Shown here: piece after piece, positions 44,995 to 53,911 of the stretch
Numbering within the stretch: position 1 is the first letter of the stretch
Layout: each line of letters starts with the position of its first letter
NCBI RefSeq assembly: GCF_015711015.1
Contig: NZ_CP064653.1
Location: 186,001 to 250,000 of the forward strand
Source: Methylomonas sp. LL1
GTDB lineage: Bacteria; Pseudomonadota; Gammaproteobacteria; Methylococcales; Methylomonadaceae
Direction: 5' to 3'
DNA: 64,000 nucleotides
Notes under the pieces: model-generated
Seen by the model: only the letters and a program-made list of their open reading frames with translations
What the model was told of the DNA's origin: nothing
The model's database searches: none
Program-made: the position numbers and the translations under genes

Positions 44995-46004
44995 TCCTGA
45001 ATCCCACCGTCATCGCCAACTTGCTGGCATCGTATATCTCCAGCTTCATGCTGGTCTATGCGGCCTATTACGGCGCGCAAATCCTGAAGCACTGGAATAT
45101 CGAAAGTGGCGACGAATTGCAGCTGATATTGGAGCGCAAGACCTATCTGATTTCGACCGTCCTCAGTTATGTGTTCGGTCTGCAATTATTGTCATTATTT
45201 TTGTACATCTTCACCGCCGATGCGCTATGTCCGTTATTCGTCGGCGCGATGTGCGCGGCCGGCACCTTGAATGTGAATGCCTTCGGCTATCCGACCCTGG
45301 AATTGAAAATTCTCAATTTCATCCTGGCCGGGCTTTGGCTGGTACTGAATCACGCCGATAATCAGGGCTACGACTACCCGCTGATCAAGAAAAAATACCT
45401 GCTGCTGGTTTTGGTCGCGCCATTCATCGTCATCGAAACCGTGCTGGAAAGCTTTTATTTCCTGGGGATGCGGGCCGACGTGATCACTTCCTGCTGCGGT
45501 AGTCTGTTCAGCAGCGAAAAGGCTGGCGGCTTGGGTTCGGAAATCGCCTCGTTGCCGGCAAGGCCGATACTGTGGACTTTTTATGTCCCGATGAGCGTCA
45601 CCTTGATTTATGGGCTGTTCTTTTACCTCAAACGCATCGGCGCTTATTTTTATGCCGGTTTGAGTCTGTTGATGTTCATCGTCTCGATGTTGGCCATCGT
45701 CTCGGCGATTTCGTTGTACATCTACGAACTGCCGACTCATCACTGCCCGTTCTGCATCATCATGCAGGACTATCATTACATCGGCTATTTGCTGTATGTG
45801 CTGTTGTTCGGCGGAGTGGTGTCGGGCATGGGCGTGGGCGTATTGACGCCTTTTCGCGGGGTGGAAAGTCTAAAGCAGGTGTTGGATGGTTTCATCGGCA
45901 AGTTAGCGTTGGCATCCGTGCTGTTTTATGCGGCGTTTACCGCGCTGGTGACTTATGAAATCGTTAGCTCCAGTTTGGTGATCAGTTATGAAGTGGTCTA
46001 TTAA
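44991..46004 (+). CDS. Polytopic membrane protein with CPFC motif
   Basis: 337 residues with about eight to nine helices. GTG start overlaps the ATPase stop (GTGA). Two cysteine sites stand out: ITSCCGSLF and THHCPFCIIMQDYHYIGY. A CPFC pair at a membrane face, followed by Tyr/His, recalls VKOR-like or DsbB-like redox proteins, though the overall family is not one I can name. Together with the neighbouring thioredoxin and DsbD alpha genes, a role in passing electrons or copper across the membrane is plausible, not shown. Confidence 0.8.
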   Translation: MILNPTVIANLLASYISSFMLVYAAYYGAQILKHWNIESGDELQLILERKTYLISTVLSYVFGLQLLSLFLYIFTADALCPLFVGAMCAAGTLNVNAFGYPTLELKILNFILAGLWLVLNHADNQGYDYPLIKKKYLLLVLVAPFIVIETVLESFYFLGMRADVITSCCGSLFSSEKAGGLGSEIASLPARPILWTFYVPMSVTLIYGLFFYLKRIGAYFYAGLSLLMFIVSMLAIVSAISLYIYELPTHHCPFCIIMQDYHYIGYLLYVLLFGGVVSGMGVGVLTPFRGVESLKQVLDGFIGKLALASVLFYAAFTALVTYEIVSSSLVISYEVVY

Positions 46005-46017
46005 GTTCGGGGGAACC

Positions 46018-46521
46018 ATGAAAATAAAAATTCAGTTTGCCAGGATAGGTGCGGGCTTGTTGGTGCTATGGCTGTTTTTCGGTGCCGTCAATAGCCGTGC
46101 CGAAGAACAAAAAGTCGAAATCACCAAACAGGATCGCTGCCCGGTCTGCGGCATGTTCGTCTACAAATACCCTAAATGGGTCGCGCAAATCTATTTCAAG
46201 GACGGCAGCGCTTATTTCTACGACGGCGCCAAGGATATGTTCAAGCATATCTTTAATACCGAAAAATACACACCGGGCAAGACCGTGGAGATGATGACCG
46301 AGATACTGGTCACCGATTATTACGAAGTGGAACTGATAGATGCCAAATCGGCGTATTACGTGATTGGCTCCGACGTATTGGGGCCCATGGGGCATGAATT
46401 GTTGCCGTTCAAGGATCAGGACGCGGCGAAGGAGTTTCTGGAGGATCACAAGGGTAATTCCATTATCCGTTATCAGGATGTGACACCGACGATCATCGAA
46501 TCCTTGGATAGACGTGGATGA
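46018..46521 (+). CDS. NosL-family copper chaperone
   Basis: 167 residues: signal peptide (about 1-28, cut near SRA), then the NosL metal motif DRCPVCGMFVYKYPKW and YFYDGAKDMFKHIF. NosL binds Cu(I) and delivers it to nitrous oxide reductase in denitrifiers; here no nosZ is nearby, so another cuproenzyme is implied. It lacks a lipobox Cys, unlike classical NosL. ATG 46018 is chosen for GGGGGA 5 bases upstream; ATG 45988 would overlap the previous gene. The stop overlaps the next start (ATGA). Confidence 0.88.
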   Translation: MKIKIQFARIGAGLLVLWLFFGAVNSRAEEQKVEITKQDRCPVCGMFVYKYPKWVAQIYFKDGSAYFYDGAKDMFKHIFNTEKYTPGKTVEMMTEILVTDYYEVELIDAKSAYYVIGSDVLGPMGHELLPFKDQDAAKEFLEDHKGNSIIRYQDVTPTIIESLDRRG

Positions 46522-47027
46522 GCACGGCGAAATTTCGGAATAGGCTCCGATTGATACTCCTGATTTTAATCGTATTAACCGGCTGTCATAAACGCAGTGG
46601 GCTGCAAATCGACGATCCAGTTCCGGTCGTTAGTTTGCAAGATTTTCACGGTCGGAGCCTTACCTTGCCGCAAGACTTGCAAGGCAAGACGATGTTGATC
46701 CGCTTCTGGTCACTGGAGTGCGGTTTTTGCGACAAGGAGGTTTTGCTCGGTTTGGAACAGCTCTATCAAAAGTATAAGGGTCGCGGCTTCGTGCCGGTGG
46801 CGGTCAATGTCAGCAAAATCGATCCCAACGACGAGCGCTTGCAACGTTTCGAGCACCTGACTTATCCGATGTTGGTGGACGAGCGGGGGCTAGTGGCGAA
46901 AAAGTTCGGCGTGATCGGTTTGCCGACCAGTTTTGTAATCGATAGTGAAGGTGTATTGAAGGGAAAAATTACCGGCGAAGCCGGGCTGGATGAATTTGAA
47001 AAGCTGTTTACGGCAGTCTTAAAATAA
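46518..47027 (+). CDS. TlpA/ResA-like thioredoxin lipoprotein
   Basis: 169 residues. Lipobox LTGC (Cys about 22) anchors it to a membrane. The redox site is LECGFCDKE (CxxC), with the cis-Pro in GLPTSFVIDSEG. Such proteins reduce disulfides of apo-cytochromes or copper sites before metal loading. Its ATG overlaps the NosL stop and the next gene begins 10 bases later. Placement between two NosL-domain genes suggests it keeps their cysteines, or those of the target, reduced. Confidence 0.92.
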   Translation: MSTAKFRNRLRLILLILIVLTGCHKRSGLQIDDPVPVVSLQDFHGRSLTLPQDLQGKTMLIRFWSLECGFCDKEVLLGLEQLYQKYKGRGFVPVAVNVSKIDPNDERLQRFEHLTYPMLVDERGLVAKKFGVIGLPTSFVIDSEGVLKGKITGEAGLDEFEKLFTAVLK

Positions 47028-47037
47028 GGAGAAAGTG

Positions 47038-48513
47038 ATGAAGACAAAAACAATGTTATGGATGGTATTGCTGTTTCAATTGTTGCTGATGCCGGCCTGG
47101 GTAGTGGCTGAAGAGCAGCAGATGAAGCCTGTCGTGGTAACTCCGCACGATAACGAGAAGCGGCCTAGCTGCCGGGTCTGCGGGATGTGGATAGACCAGT
47201 ACATCAAGACCGCCGGTGTCATTACCTATAAGGACGACAGCAAGGAATATACCTGCGGCGTGGCTTGCTTGTTGCGCGAAGTCGAGGATGCCGGCGGCAT
47301 CTCCGAATTGAAGTCGGCCAAGGTAACCGACTGGGTATCCGGTGAATTGGTCGATGCGGATGCCGCGACTTATGTGGTTGGCAGCAAGGTGATTCCCGAC
47401 ATGCTGCCCAACTATATCGCCTTTGCCAAACGTAGCGAAGCCGAAGAATTCGCAGCCAAAGAGGGCGGAGAAATCATGGAGTTTGGCGTTGCATTTCAAG
47501 ACTCCTCGCCGGTCGGCACTACCGCGCCGTTTCGGATTCGGACCGCGGTAACGCCGGGAGCGGGCAACTTCAGCGTGGGCATGGTATATGGCTACACCGA
47601 GAAAAATAACGTCAAGAATGGTTCGAACGGTATTGATGCCAGCGAATTCATTCACAATAACAGGGGGCAAGCTCAGGCGCCTGGCGATGTTCAAATCCAT
47701 TCGCAAGCGATTACCTTCAACTATTCGCCCACCGATAGCCTGGCGTTGTTCATGAATATTCCGATGGCTGAAAGAAGAACGCATACACTTACGCAAACAG
47801 CCCCCAATGTAGCGCAGCGCTTTAACGAGACGGTTGCCGATGAAAGCGGTATCGGCGATATTCAGTTAGAAGGCCGCTATAACTTCTGGCATAGCACCCG
47901 ATACGATCAGTTTGCCAGTTTGCTGCTCGGTACCAGTTTGCCTACCGGCGATTTCGACGGCACACGAGCCTTCAATGCGCGTGTCGGACGAGATCTAGTT
48001 GCGAGGGGACCCGCGTTGCAATCAGGCAAGGAGGTTGCGACATTTACCGCCGGTTTGTTGTATTCGCAACGTTGGAAAGACATCTGGTTTCATGCCTCCG
48101 CGCTTCACACGGTCAATCCCGAAAATGATCAACAGTTCAAGTTCGGTGATGTCACCACCGGCGGCTTGGCCTTGCATTACACACCCAATTACGATTTGAT
48201 GCTGGGCATTGAAATGGACGCCAGCTATACCCAGAAGAACCAGGATATGGGCTATAACGTCGGTAACAGCGGTGGTGTCGTCACCAATCTGGCATTCGTC
48301 GGCGATTATCGGTTTCTCAACGCCTTTGGCGGTAACTTCAAGTTGCGAGGTTCGGTGGGTCTGCCGATCTACGAAGACTTGAATTCACAACAGATAAACT
48401 ATGTATCCAACGGGCCGCGGTCGCTGACACAAGTACAAGCTGGCGACGGTTTCTTCGCCAACTTAGCCGTTCAATGGACTTTCCGCGACGCGCCCGATTA
48501 CCATAATCACTAA
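47038..48513 (+). CDS. NosL-domain / outer-membrane beta-barrel fusion
   Basis: 491 residues: signal peptide (about 1-24), a NosL-like domain (about 30-150) with RPSCRVCGMWIDQYIK, YTCGVACLLREV and a Met/Pro-rich end, then from about 165 a barrel region of alternating strands (NFSVGMVYGYTEKNN; ITFNYSPTDSLALFMNIPM; FASLLLGTSLPTGDFDG) ending FANLAVQWTF near the C-terminus. An aromatic last strand is typical of outer-membrane barrels. The fusion would put a copper chaperone on a barrel, perhaps a copper entry or exit point. A good AGGAG supports ATG 47038 (GTG one codon earlier). Last gene of the coupled operon. Confidence 0.85.
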   Translation: MKTKTMLWMVLLFQLLLMPAWVVAEEQQMKPVVVTPHDNEKRPSCRVCGMWIDQYIKTAGVITYKDDSKEYTCGVACLLREVEDAGGISELKSAKVTDWVSGELVDADAATYVVGSKVIPDMLPNYIAFAKRSEAEEFAAKEGGEIMEFGVAFQDSSPVGTTAPFRIRTAVTPGAGNFSVGMVYGYTEKNNVKNGSNGIDASEFIHNNRGQAQAPGDVQIHSQAITFNYSPTDSLALFMNIPMAERRTHTLTQTAPNVAQRFNETVADESGIGDIQLEGRYNFWHSTRYDQFASLLLGTSLPTGDFDGTRAFNARVGRDLVARGPALQSGKEVATFTAGLLYSQRWKDIWFHASALHTVNPENDQQFKFGDVTTGGLALHYTPNYDLMLGIEMDASYTQKNQDMGYNVGNSGGVVTNLAFVGDYRFLNAFGGNFKLRGSVGLPIYEDLNSQQINYVSNGPRSLTQVQAGDGFFANLAVQWTFRDAPDYHNH

Positions 48514-48602
48514 CACCTATTCCGTGGGCCTGTTTGTCCGAGTCGGGCAAATCGGCGCAAATGCCGGTTAGTTGCAAATGTTTTCGCCAGCCATGGTGAC
48601 TG

Positions 48603-48768
48603 AGGCGATTTATGGTAATAAATGTACCCAATCCAAGCAATTTACCGTTGACTGAGCGGAGTCGAAGTCAACCGTTCGCTTCGGCTACTTCGGCTTTGCT
48701 CCGCACAAGTCCGCTCAGCGAACGACACATATTTGATATTGGCAATGGGTACAAACTTTCTCAAAAAT
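48603..48768 (+). repeat. Dispersed repeat A, copy 2
   Basis: 166 bases matching 4826-5008 in the same orientation; shared ends are AGGCGATTTATGG and TTCTCAAAAAT. It contains GTTGACT...AGTCAAC and GTCCGCTCAGCGAACG. It ends 17 bases before the start of the DsbD-alpha gene, thus forming that gene's upstream region. Confidence 0.8.
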
Positions 48769-48785
48769 CACCTAAAGGAGACATC

Positions 48786-49232
48786 GTGAGAAGCCCGTTC
48801 GTCTCAAGGCCATGGCTATTAGTGGTATTCATGTTCGCGGTCAATCCGGCGCTGCTGTTAGCTGGCGAACAAACGCTGGAATCAGAGCAGGCTTTTGAAT
48901 TGAGTGCCGACCTCAAGGATGCCGAGACGGTGCGCTTGTCTTGGAATATTGCCGATGGCTATTATCTGTATCGGCAAAAATTCAAATTCGTCTCGTTGAC
49001 GCCCGGCCCAAGGCTCGGCGAACCGTTGTTCCCAGTAGGGCAAAGCAGACAGGACAAGTCTCTTGGTTTGGTGGAAGTCTACCGGGAAAGCCTGGAACTG
49101 GAACTCCCCATTCGGCCGCCGGCGGCTAAAGCGGAGCCTTTGAGTCTGGAAGTAACATTTCAGGGCTGCGCGGATGCCGGGTTTTGTTATATGCCGGTTA
49201 AAAAAGTCATCACGCTTGATCTGAGCGATTAA
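48786..49232 (+). CDS. Free-standing DsbD alpha (N-terminal) domain
   Basis: 148 residues: signal peptide (about 1-26), then the immunoglobulin-like DsbD alpha fold (LSWNIADGYYLYRQKFKF) with the active cysteine pair in FQGCADAGFCYMPVKK (C-x5-C as in E. coli DsbD). In full DsbD this domain passes electrons from the membrane domain to periplasmic thioredoxins. Here there is no beta or gamma domain; the SafE-like protein at 41141, with its DsbD-like core, might supply the membrane part (inference). GTG 48786 follows GGAGA at good spacing. The gene follows the copper operon after repeat A. Confidence 0.9.
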   Translation: MRSPFVSRPWLLVVFMFAVNPALLLAGEQTLESEQAFELSADLKDAETVRLSWNIADGYYLYRQKFKFVSLTPGPRLGEPLFPVGQSRQDKSLGLVEVYRESLELELPIRPPAAKAEPLSLEVTFQGCADAGFCYMPVKKVITLDLSD

Positions 49233-49346
49233 CCCGAGCCGGCCTGAGCCTGGCGATGTTTTATTGATGGAGCAATATTTTGATACCGCTCGGTCAACAG
49301 CGCGGACCGAGCGGCATCTCGCCAGCAAGAGTTTATTTTTGATTAA

Positions 49347-50018
49347 CTAGACCCAGTCCGAGTCGGATTCGCTATCGTCAAAAAAACTGTCGCTGTCATC
49401 GCTGGCCAAATAATTATGCTCTGAGGCGGGAAAATGATCGTCGCCGTAATAATTGTTGATGACGGTTTGGTCGGGTGTCTGTTCCGGTGTGTGTTCTGAA
49501 TGTGCCTGTTGATCGGGGACCGGCTGATGATGGCCCATCAGGTTTTGAATGCCTTGAAATAAAAACGAGCCGGCTACCACGCCAGCCGCCGTGGTGGCAA
49601 CATTGCCCAGAAAACTGGAGCCAAAGCCGGCCGCACCTGGTGTTTGGGGTGCGGCCCGTGAAAATCCCGGATTCATTGCTCCCGAGGCTGCGGCAGGCAT
49701 TTGGTAATTGGAGGCGCCCGGTACTGGTTGGGCGTTGGCTGGTGTTTGCGCCCAGGGATCGCCGTTCAGAAAACTATTGCCACTGGAAGCCGTGTTTGTT
49801 TGTTGTAGCTGATTTTGCAATTCAGCAATTTTGGCTTGAGCAGTCGCCAGGGCCTGGTTCTGTAGTAAACAGCGTTGCACCAACAAATAGGCTGCATCCG
49901 GCTGGCGGGCAATGGCCTCTCGAATCAGGTTTTCCGCTTCGTTGTTTTTGCCGGTTAATTTGACCTCGACCAATTGGCTTAAAAATTGATTCAGTTGTTC
50001 GCGTTCTTGTATGTTCAT
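49347..50018 (-). CDS. DUF2076 protein
   Basis: About 223 residues. An N-terminal helical region (QEREQLNQFLSQL; AAYLLVQRCLLQNQALATAQ) and coiled coil are followed by a Pro/Ala/Gly-rich linker, a hydrophobic GFGSSFLGNVATTAAGVVAG segment and an acidic Asp/Ser tail ending DDSESDSDWV. This is the DUF2076 layout. The ribosome binding site GGAGAG abuts the first ATG (50024) but is 6 bases from the second, so 50018 is the likely start. Function unknown; the layout suggests a cytoplasmic or membrane-attached protein. Confidence 0.88.
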   Translation of the reverse strand: MNIQEREQLNQFLSQLVEVKLTGKNNEAENLIREAIARQPDAAYLLVQRCLLQNQALATAQAKIAELQNQLQQTNTASSGNSFLNGDPWAQTPANAQPVPGASNYQMPAAASGAMNPGFSRAAPQTPGAAGFGSSFLGNVATTAAGVVAGSFLFQGIQNLMGHHQPVPDQQAHSEHTPEQTPDQTVINNYYGDDHFPASEHNYLASDDSDSFFDDSESDSDWV

Positions 50019-50058
50019 ATTCATCTCTCCAGTCGGTTCGGGTATGCGCGGGGGGCGA

Positions 50059-50535
50059 TCAAGGATTCAATTGCTGTTTGTCCAGTATGGTGCCGTTGTC
50101 CTTGATTGCCACTTTCCAGTTTTTCCCCGCGCTGGCCAAATAAATTTCGTATTCTTCGCCGACGCTGTTGGGGTTGACGATCAGTTCGGCTCTTTGCAGC
50201 TCGTAATTGGGAAATTCCTGTTTTAGGCTGGCGATGACCGGTGGAGTGATCTCGCTAAGATCTTCGATCTTGATTTCGTTGGTGAATAGATGGCCCTTGG
50301 CGGTAAATAACTCCAGAATTTCTTGGCCGGTTTCGTCCTTAAAACTGACTTCCAGCAATTTTTGCCCAAAATGAGTTTCCTGGGTCGCCAGCATGTCCTG
50401 TGCTTTGGGGTGCCTTTTTAGAATGTTGCTGCTGACTTTTTCCGGAATGCTGACGGATGGGCCTGGCTCCGCATTGACAGCCAATGCCAGAGACAAAGCG
50501 AAAAAGCCGAGTGATGAAGCAAAAAGTTGAAGCAT
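50059..50535 (-). CDS. Secreted PepSY-like protein
   Basis: About 158 residues: signal peptide (cut near VNA), then two PepSY-like repeats, seen as VSSNILKRHPKAQDMLATQ with EVSFKDETGQEILELF, and VIASLKQEFPNYELQRAEL with EEYEIYLASAGKNWKV. Such periplasmic proteins are thought to hold or inhibit partner proteins. GAGGAAA lies 5 bases before ATG 50535; a longer upstream frame has no signal peptide at its start. Single gene after DUF2076 on the same strand. Confidence 0.83.
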   Translation of the reverse strand: MLQLFASSLGFFALSLALAVNAEPGPSVSIPEKVSSNILKRHPKAQDMLATQETHFGQKLLEVSFKDETGQEILELFTAKGHLFTNEIKIEDLSEITPPVIASLKQEFPNYELQRAELIVNPNSVGEEYEIYLASAGKNWKVAIKDNGTILDKQQLNP

Positions 50536-50868
50536 GGTTTCCTCATTGAGTTGAAAAAAGATCGCTGGAACCGGTTTGATGTCAAGAAACAGGTTTTGTT
50601 CGCCGTGGTTCAACGAACCCGTCTAAATTATGCCATGAGCTGTGCCGTTCTTGATGGCCAATTTGGAGAGGTCAGCCTCGAAAGTCAGAATTCTCCGGCA
50701 TTTACCTAGCGGTTTTAACCAAAAAAAATTATGTGGGCCATTGCAAATTTGTTCTTCACTTAAACTCTAAATAAAGGCTATTATTTGTTGAAAGTTTTGG
50801 TGATTATTTGCCAACTATTTAACCAATCGCAGCAAAGCTGATCCTGTTGAATCAACCCACAAAAGACC

Positions 50869-51954
50869 ATGAATCGACTGATCCTAAGAGTGTCCCTGTT
50901 ACCCGTGATTTTGCTGCTGTTAAATGCTTGTGGCGGCAATAGCTCGGTCGTCAAGCGCGATAATAAAACCACGGTGTACAGAGCTAACGCACAGAAACAG
51001 CCTATCCAGTCCGTTCAGCCTCGACAGACTTATCAACCGGCAACCTATTCCGGGATTTTTCCGAAACCCGCCGCGCTGGAGCCGGCGGTCGACTTTTGGC
51101 GTAAAACCTATGCGGTCTGGCAGCGCTCGGAAGTGGCATTTCACGACGATCGCTATATGGATGTGGTTTACGAGGTGATGAGGTTTCCCGGCTATGTGGC
51201 CGAGGGGCTGACTAGCGAGCAAAAGCAGATCATGAATGAGCGGCGGGAGTTTTGGAAATCGCGACTGGCTGCCTTGGAATCCAAATTACGCTACAACGCC
51301 GCCTTGAATGCCGACGATAGGCAATTGATTGCCAAGCTGGAAAGCAACGGCCATTCGTTGAACAGTATCTTACCGGGTGCCAGCGATCGGGTCCGATCTC
51401 AACGGGGAACGCGCGAACGATTCAAGCGAGGCTTGGAAATCAGTGGCCGTTATAATTTGCAATTTAGACAAATCTTCCGTGATGCCGGATTGCCGGAGGA
51501 ATTGGCTTATCTGCCGCATGTGGAATCTTCGTTTCAGCCCGCGGCCAGATCGTCGGCCGGTGCGGTAGGGATGTGGCAGTTCACCAAGGCTGCGGCGCAA
51601 ACCTTTATGCCCGGCAACGATAGAGTCGATCAGCGCCTGGACCCTATTGCTTCGGCCAATGGCGCGGCCCGCTATCTGAGTTATGCCTATGCCAAGCTAG
51701 GCGATTGGCCGGCGGCATTGACCTCCTATAATCATGGGGTAGGTGGTATGAAACGGGCGCAAAATCAAATGGGTAGGGACTTTGTCCAAATTGTCGAACA
51801 ATATGACGGGCCGGCATTCGGTTTTGCCTCTCGTAATTACTATGCGCAATTTTTGGCCGCGCGCGAGATCGCGGCAAATCCGGAACCCTTTTTCCGCGAA
51901 GGTATCTTGTACGAGTCTCCGCTAAGTCCTGGACAGTATCTGGCCGCGGAATAA
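50869..51954 (+). CDS. Lytic transglycosylase lipoprotein (SLT domain, MltD-like)
   Basis: 361 residues. Lipobox LLNAC (Cys about 21). The SLT catalytic domain (about 190-340) has ELAYLPHVESSFQPAARSS with the catalytic Glu in HVESSF, then GAVGMWQFTKAAAQTFM and ALTSYNHGVGGM. It cleaves peptidoglycan between MurNAc and GlcNAc from the outer membrane side. Unlike typical MltD it has no LysM repeats at the C-terminus. It leads into the signalling run at 52-56 kb, 28 bases before the cyclase gene. Confidence 0.92.
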   Translation: MNRLILRVSLLPVILLLLNACGGNSSVVKRDNKTTVYRANAQKQPIQSVQPRQTYQPATYSGIFPKPAALEPAVDFWRKTYAVWQRSEVAFHDDRYMDVVYEVMRFPGYVAEGLTSEQKQIMNERREFWKSRLAALESKLRYNAALNADDRQLIAKLESNGHSLNSILPGASDRVRSQRGTRERFKRGLEISGRYNLQFRQIFRDAGLPEELAYLPHVESSFQPAARSSAGAVGMWQFTKAAAQTFMPGNDRVDQRLDPIASANGAARYLSYAYAKLGDWPAALTSYNHGVGGMKRAQNQMGRDFVQIVEQYDGPAFGFASRNYYAQFLAAREIAANPEPFFREGILYESPLSPGQYLAAE

Positions 51955-51982
51955 ACCGTAAGTCAGGTTAGTTCCTGTCTGT

Positions 51983-53884
51983 ATGAAGTGTGTCCCCTTA
52001 AAATGGCGGCGTCAGCCGCCGTGCATCATTTGCTTGCTGCTTGGTGTAATCGCCATCGGTGCGGTTATCGCCTTGCAAATATCGGGCAGTTTACAAGGCT
52101 TTGAATTGCGGGCTTTCGACCAGTATTTGTTGCATCGCCCCACTGTAGCCATCGATGACCGTATTGTTTTAATCGACGAAACCGAAGCCGATATCAGGCG
52201 CCATGGTCATCCCTTGCCGGATCAGGTTTTGGCGGATGCCTTGTTGGCGTTGGAAAAGGCCGGTGCCAGGGTTATCGGTGTCGACAAATACCGTGATGTC
52301 GCGGTCGAGCCGGGCACCGAGGCTTTGAATGCCGTATTGCAGCAACACAACAATATCGTCTGGATTTTTTTTGCCGGTAATTCGACCGAAGAATATATCC
52401 CGGCACCCTCGGTATTGCTGAACAATCCGGAACGGGCCGGATTTAACGACATCATCGAAGACCCTGACGGCGTGTCGCGTCGTGGGCTGTTGTTTCTGGA
52501 TCTCGACGGCAACAGCTACTACGCGTTTCCATTATTATTGACTCTGCATTATCTGGCTCACGAAAACATCGGTGCTCAAAGCGATTCCGACGGCTATCTC
52601 AGCCTGAACGGTGTCAGTCTTCCCCGCATCGATGCGGATTTTGGCGCCTACAGCGGGATTGATGCCGCCGGTTATCAGATTATGCTGGATTTTCCGGGAT
52701 TGCAGCAGCCCTTCAAAATTTTTAGCCTTTCCGATTTGCTGGATGGAAAGATCCCGGTAGACGTTTTGCGGGATAAGCTGGTACTGCTGGGCAGCACCTC
52801 GCCCAGTTTGCATGATTACCGGTTGTTGCCGAATGAATTCAGGGGCTTCGGGATCGACTACCATGCCTATTTTAGTAGCCAGCTACTGAATTCGGCCTTG
52901 AATCGGAAACAACCCTTACGTGCTTGGCCGAATGCCATCGAGTATGTTTGGCTGGGTTTATGGTGTCTGGTAGGCGTGTTTACCGGCTTGCGCCGTGGCG
53001 GTTTACGCCGCTTGATGCTGTTGATCGTAGCCGAACTGTTACTGCTATTGATCTGTAGCCAGTTGTTATTCAATCAGGGCTGGTGGTTACCCTTGGTGAT
53101 GCCGCTGCTAGGCTGGGCCGCGGCCCTGGGGGCCAGTGTGCTGTTCTTTTTTACCCGAGAGCGGGCCGAACGCCGACAACTGATGCAGTTATTTGCCAGT
53201 CATGTGTCGCCGGAAGTGGCGAATCGGCTTTGGGAAGTGCGTGACCAATTTTTCAGCGAAGGCGGGGTGCGTCCCGATACCTTGACGGCGACCGTGTTGT
53301 TTACCGATTTGTCGAATTTCACCACGGTGGCCGAATCGATGGAACCGCTGGTATTGATGAGCTGGCTCAATCAATACATGGATGAAATGAGCCGTATCGT
53401 CATTGATCATGGCGGCATCATTAACAAATATATCGGCGATGCGATCATGGCGGTGTTCGGCGTGCCGGTTAAACGTGAAACGGAAACCGATATTGCCATT
53501 GATGCCCGGCATGCGGTTCAATGCGCACTGGATTTCAATTTTAGATTGCGAGAACTGAACCAGCAATGGCAGGCGCAAGGGCTACCCACTATTACCATGC
53601 GTACCGGAATTCAAACCGGGCCATTGGTTGCCGGTAGTTTCGGCGGGGCGCTTAGGATGGAGTACACTGTGATAGGTGATACAGTAAATACTGCTTCGCG
53701 CCTCGAAAGCTTTGATAAAACTGTTGCCACGCCTGATTCGGATCATCCTTGTAGGATTTTGATTGGCGAAACAACTTACAAATATGTTTATCATAGCTGT
53801 AAGGCCTTAATGGTCGGAGAATGTCAGCTGAAGGGTAAAAATAAACAATTAAAAATTTATCGGGTTATCCCGCCCGGGATGTAA
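51983..53884 (+). CDS. CHASE2-domain adenylate/guanylate cyclase
   Basis: 633 residues. One N-terminal helix, a periplasmic CHASE2 sensor (about 45-320; IDETEADIRRHGHPLPDQVL), three membrane helices (about 325-395), then a class III cyclase domain (about 430-600) with metal Asp motifs FTDLSNFTT and YIGDAIMAVFG and RMEYTVIGDTVNTASRLE. It senses an unknown external signal and makes cAMP or cGMP. DUF928 and HD-GYP genes follow on the same strand with small gaps, suggesting one signalling operon. Confidence 0.95.
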   Translation: MKCVPLKWRRQPPCIICLLLGVIAIGAVIALQISGSLQGFELRAFDQYLLHRPTVAIDDRIVLIDETEADIRRHGHPLPDQVLADALLALEKAGARVIGVDKYRDVAVEPGTEALNAVLQQHNNIVWIFFAGNSTEEYIPAPSVLLNNPERAGFNDIIEDPDGVSRRGLLFLDLDGNSYYAFPLLLTLHYLAHENIGAQSDSDGYLSLNGVSLPRIDADFGAYSGIDAAGYQIMLDFPGLQQPFKIFSLSDLLDGKIPVDVLRDKLVLLGSTSPSLHDYRLLPNEFRGFGIDYHAYFSSQLLNSALNRKQPLRAWPNAIEYVWLGLWCLVGVFTGLRRGGLRRLMLLIVAELLLLLICSQLLFNQGWWLPLVMPLLGWAAALGASVLFFFTRERAERRQLMQLFASHVSPEVANRLWEVRDQFFSEGGVRPDTLTATVLFTDLSNFTTVAESMEPLVLMSWLNQYMDEMSRIVIDHGGIINKYIGDAIMAVFGVPVKRETETDIAIDARHAVQCALDFNFRLRELNQQWQAQGLPTITMRTGIQTGPLVAGSFGGALRMEYTVIGDTVNTASRLESFDKTVATPDSDHPCRILIGETTYKYVYHSCKALMVGECQLKGKNKQLKIYRVIPPGM

Positions 53885-53911
53885 GAACAACTGTTTAACC
53901 GGAGTCTTGCA

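Noticed and set aside
45988-46017. Upstream ATG for the NosL gene
   Set aside because: It would overlap the preceding gene and spoil the signal peptide; ATG 46018 has a clear GGGGGA site.
42750-49232. Standard nos (denitrification) cluster
   Set aside because: NosL domains are present, but nosZ, nosR, nosD and a NosY-type permease are missing; the transporter is of the MacB/FtsX class.
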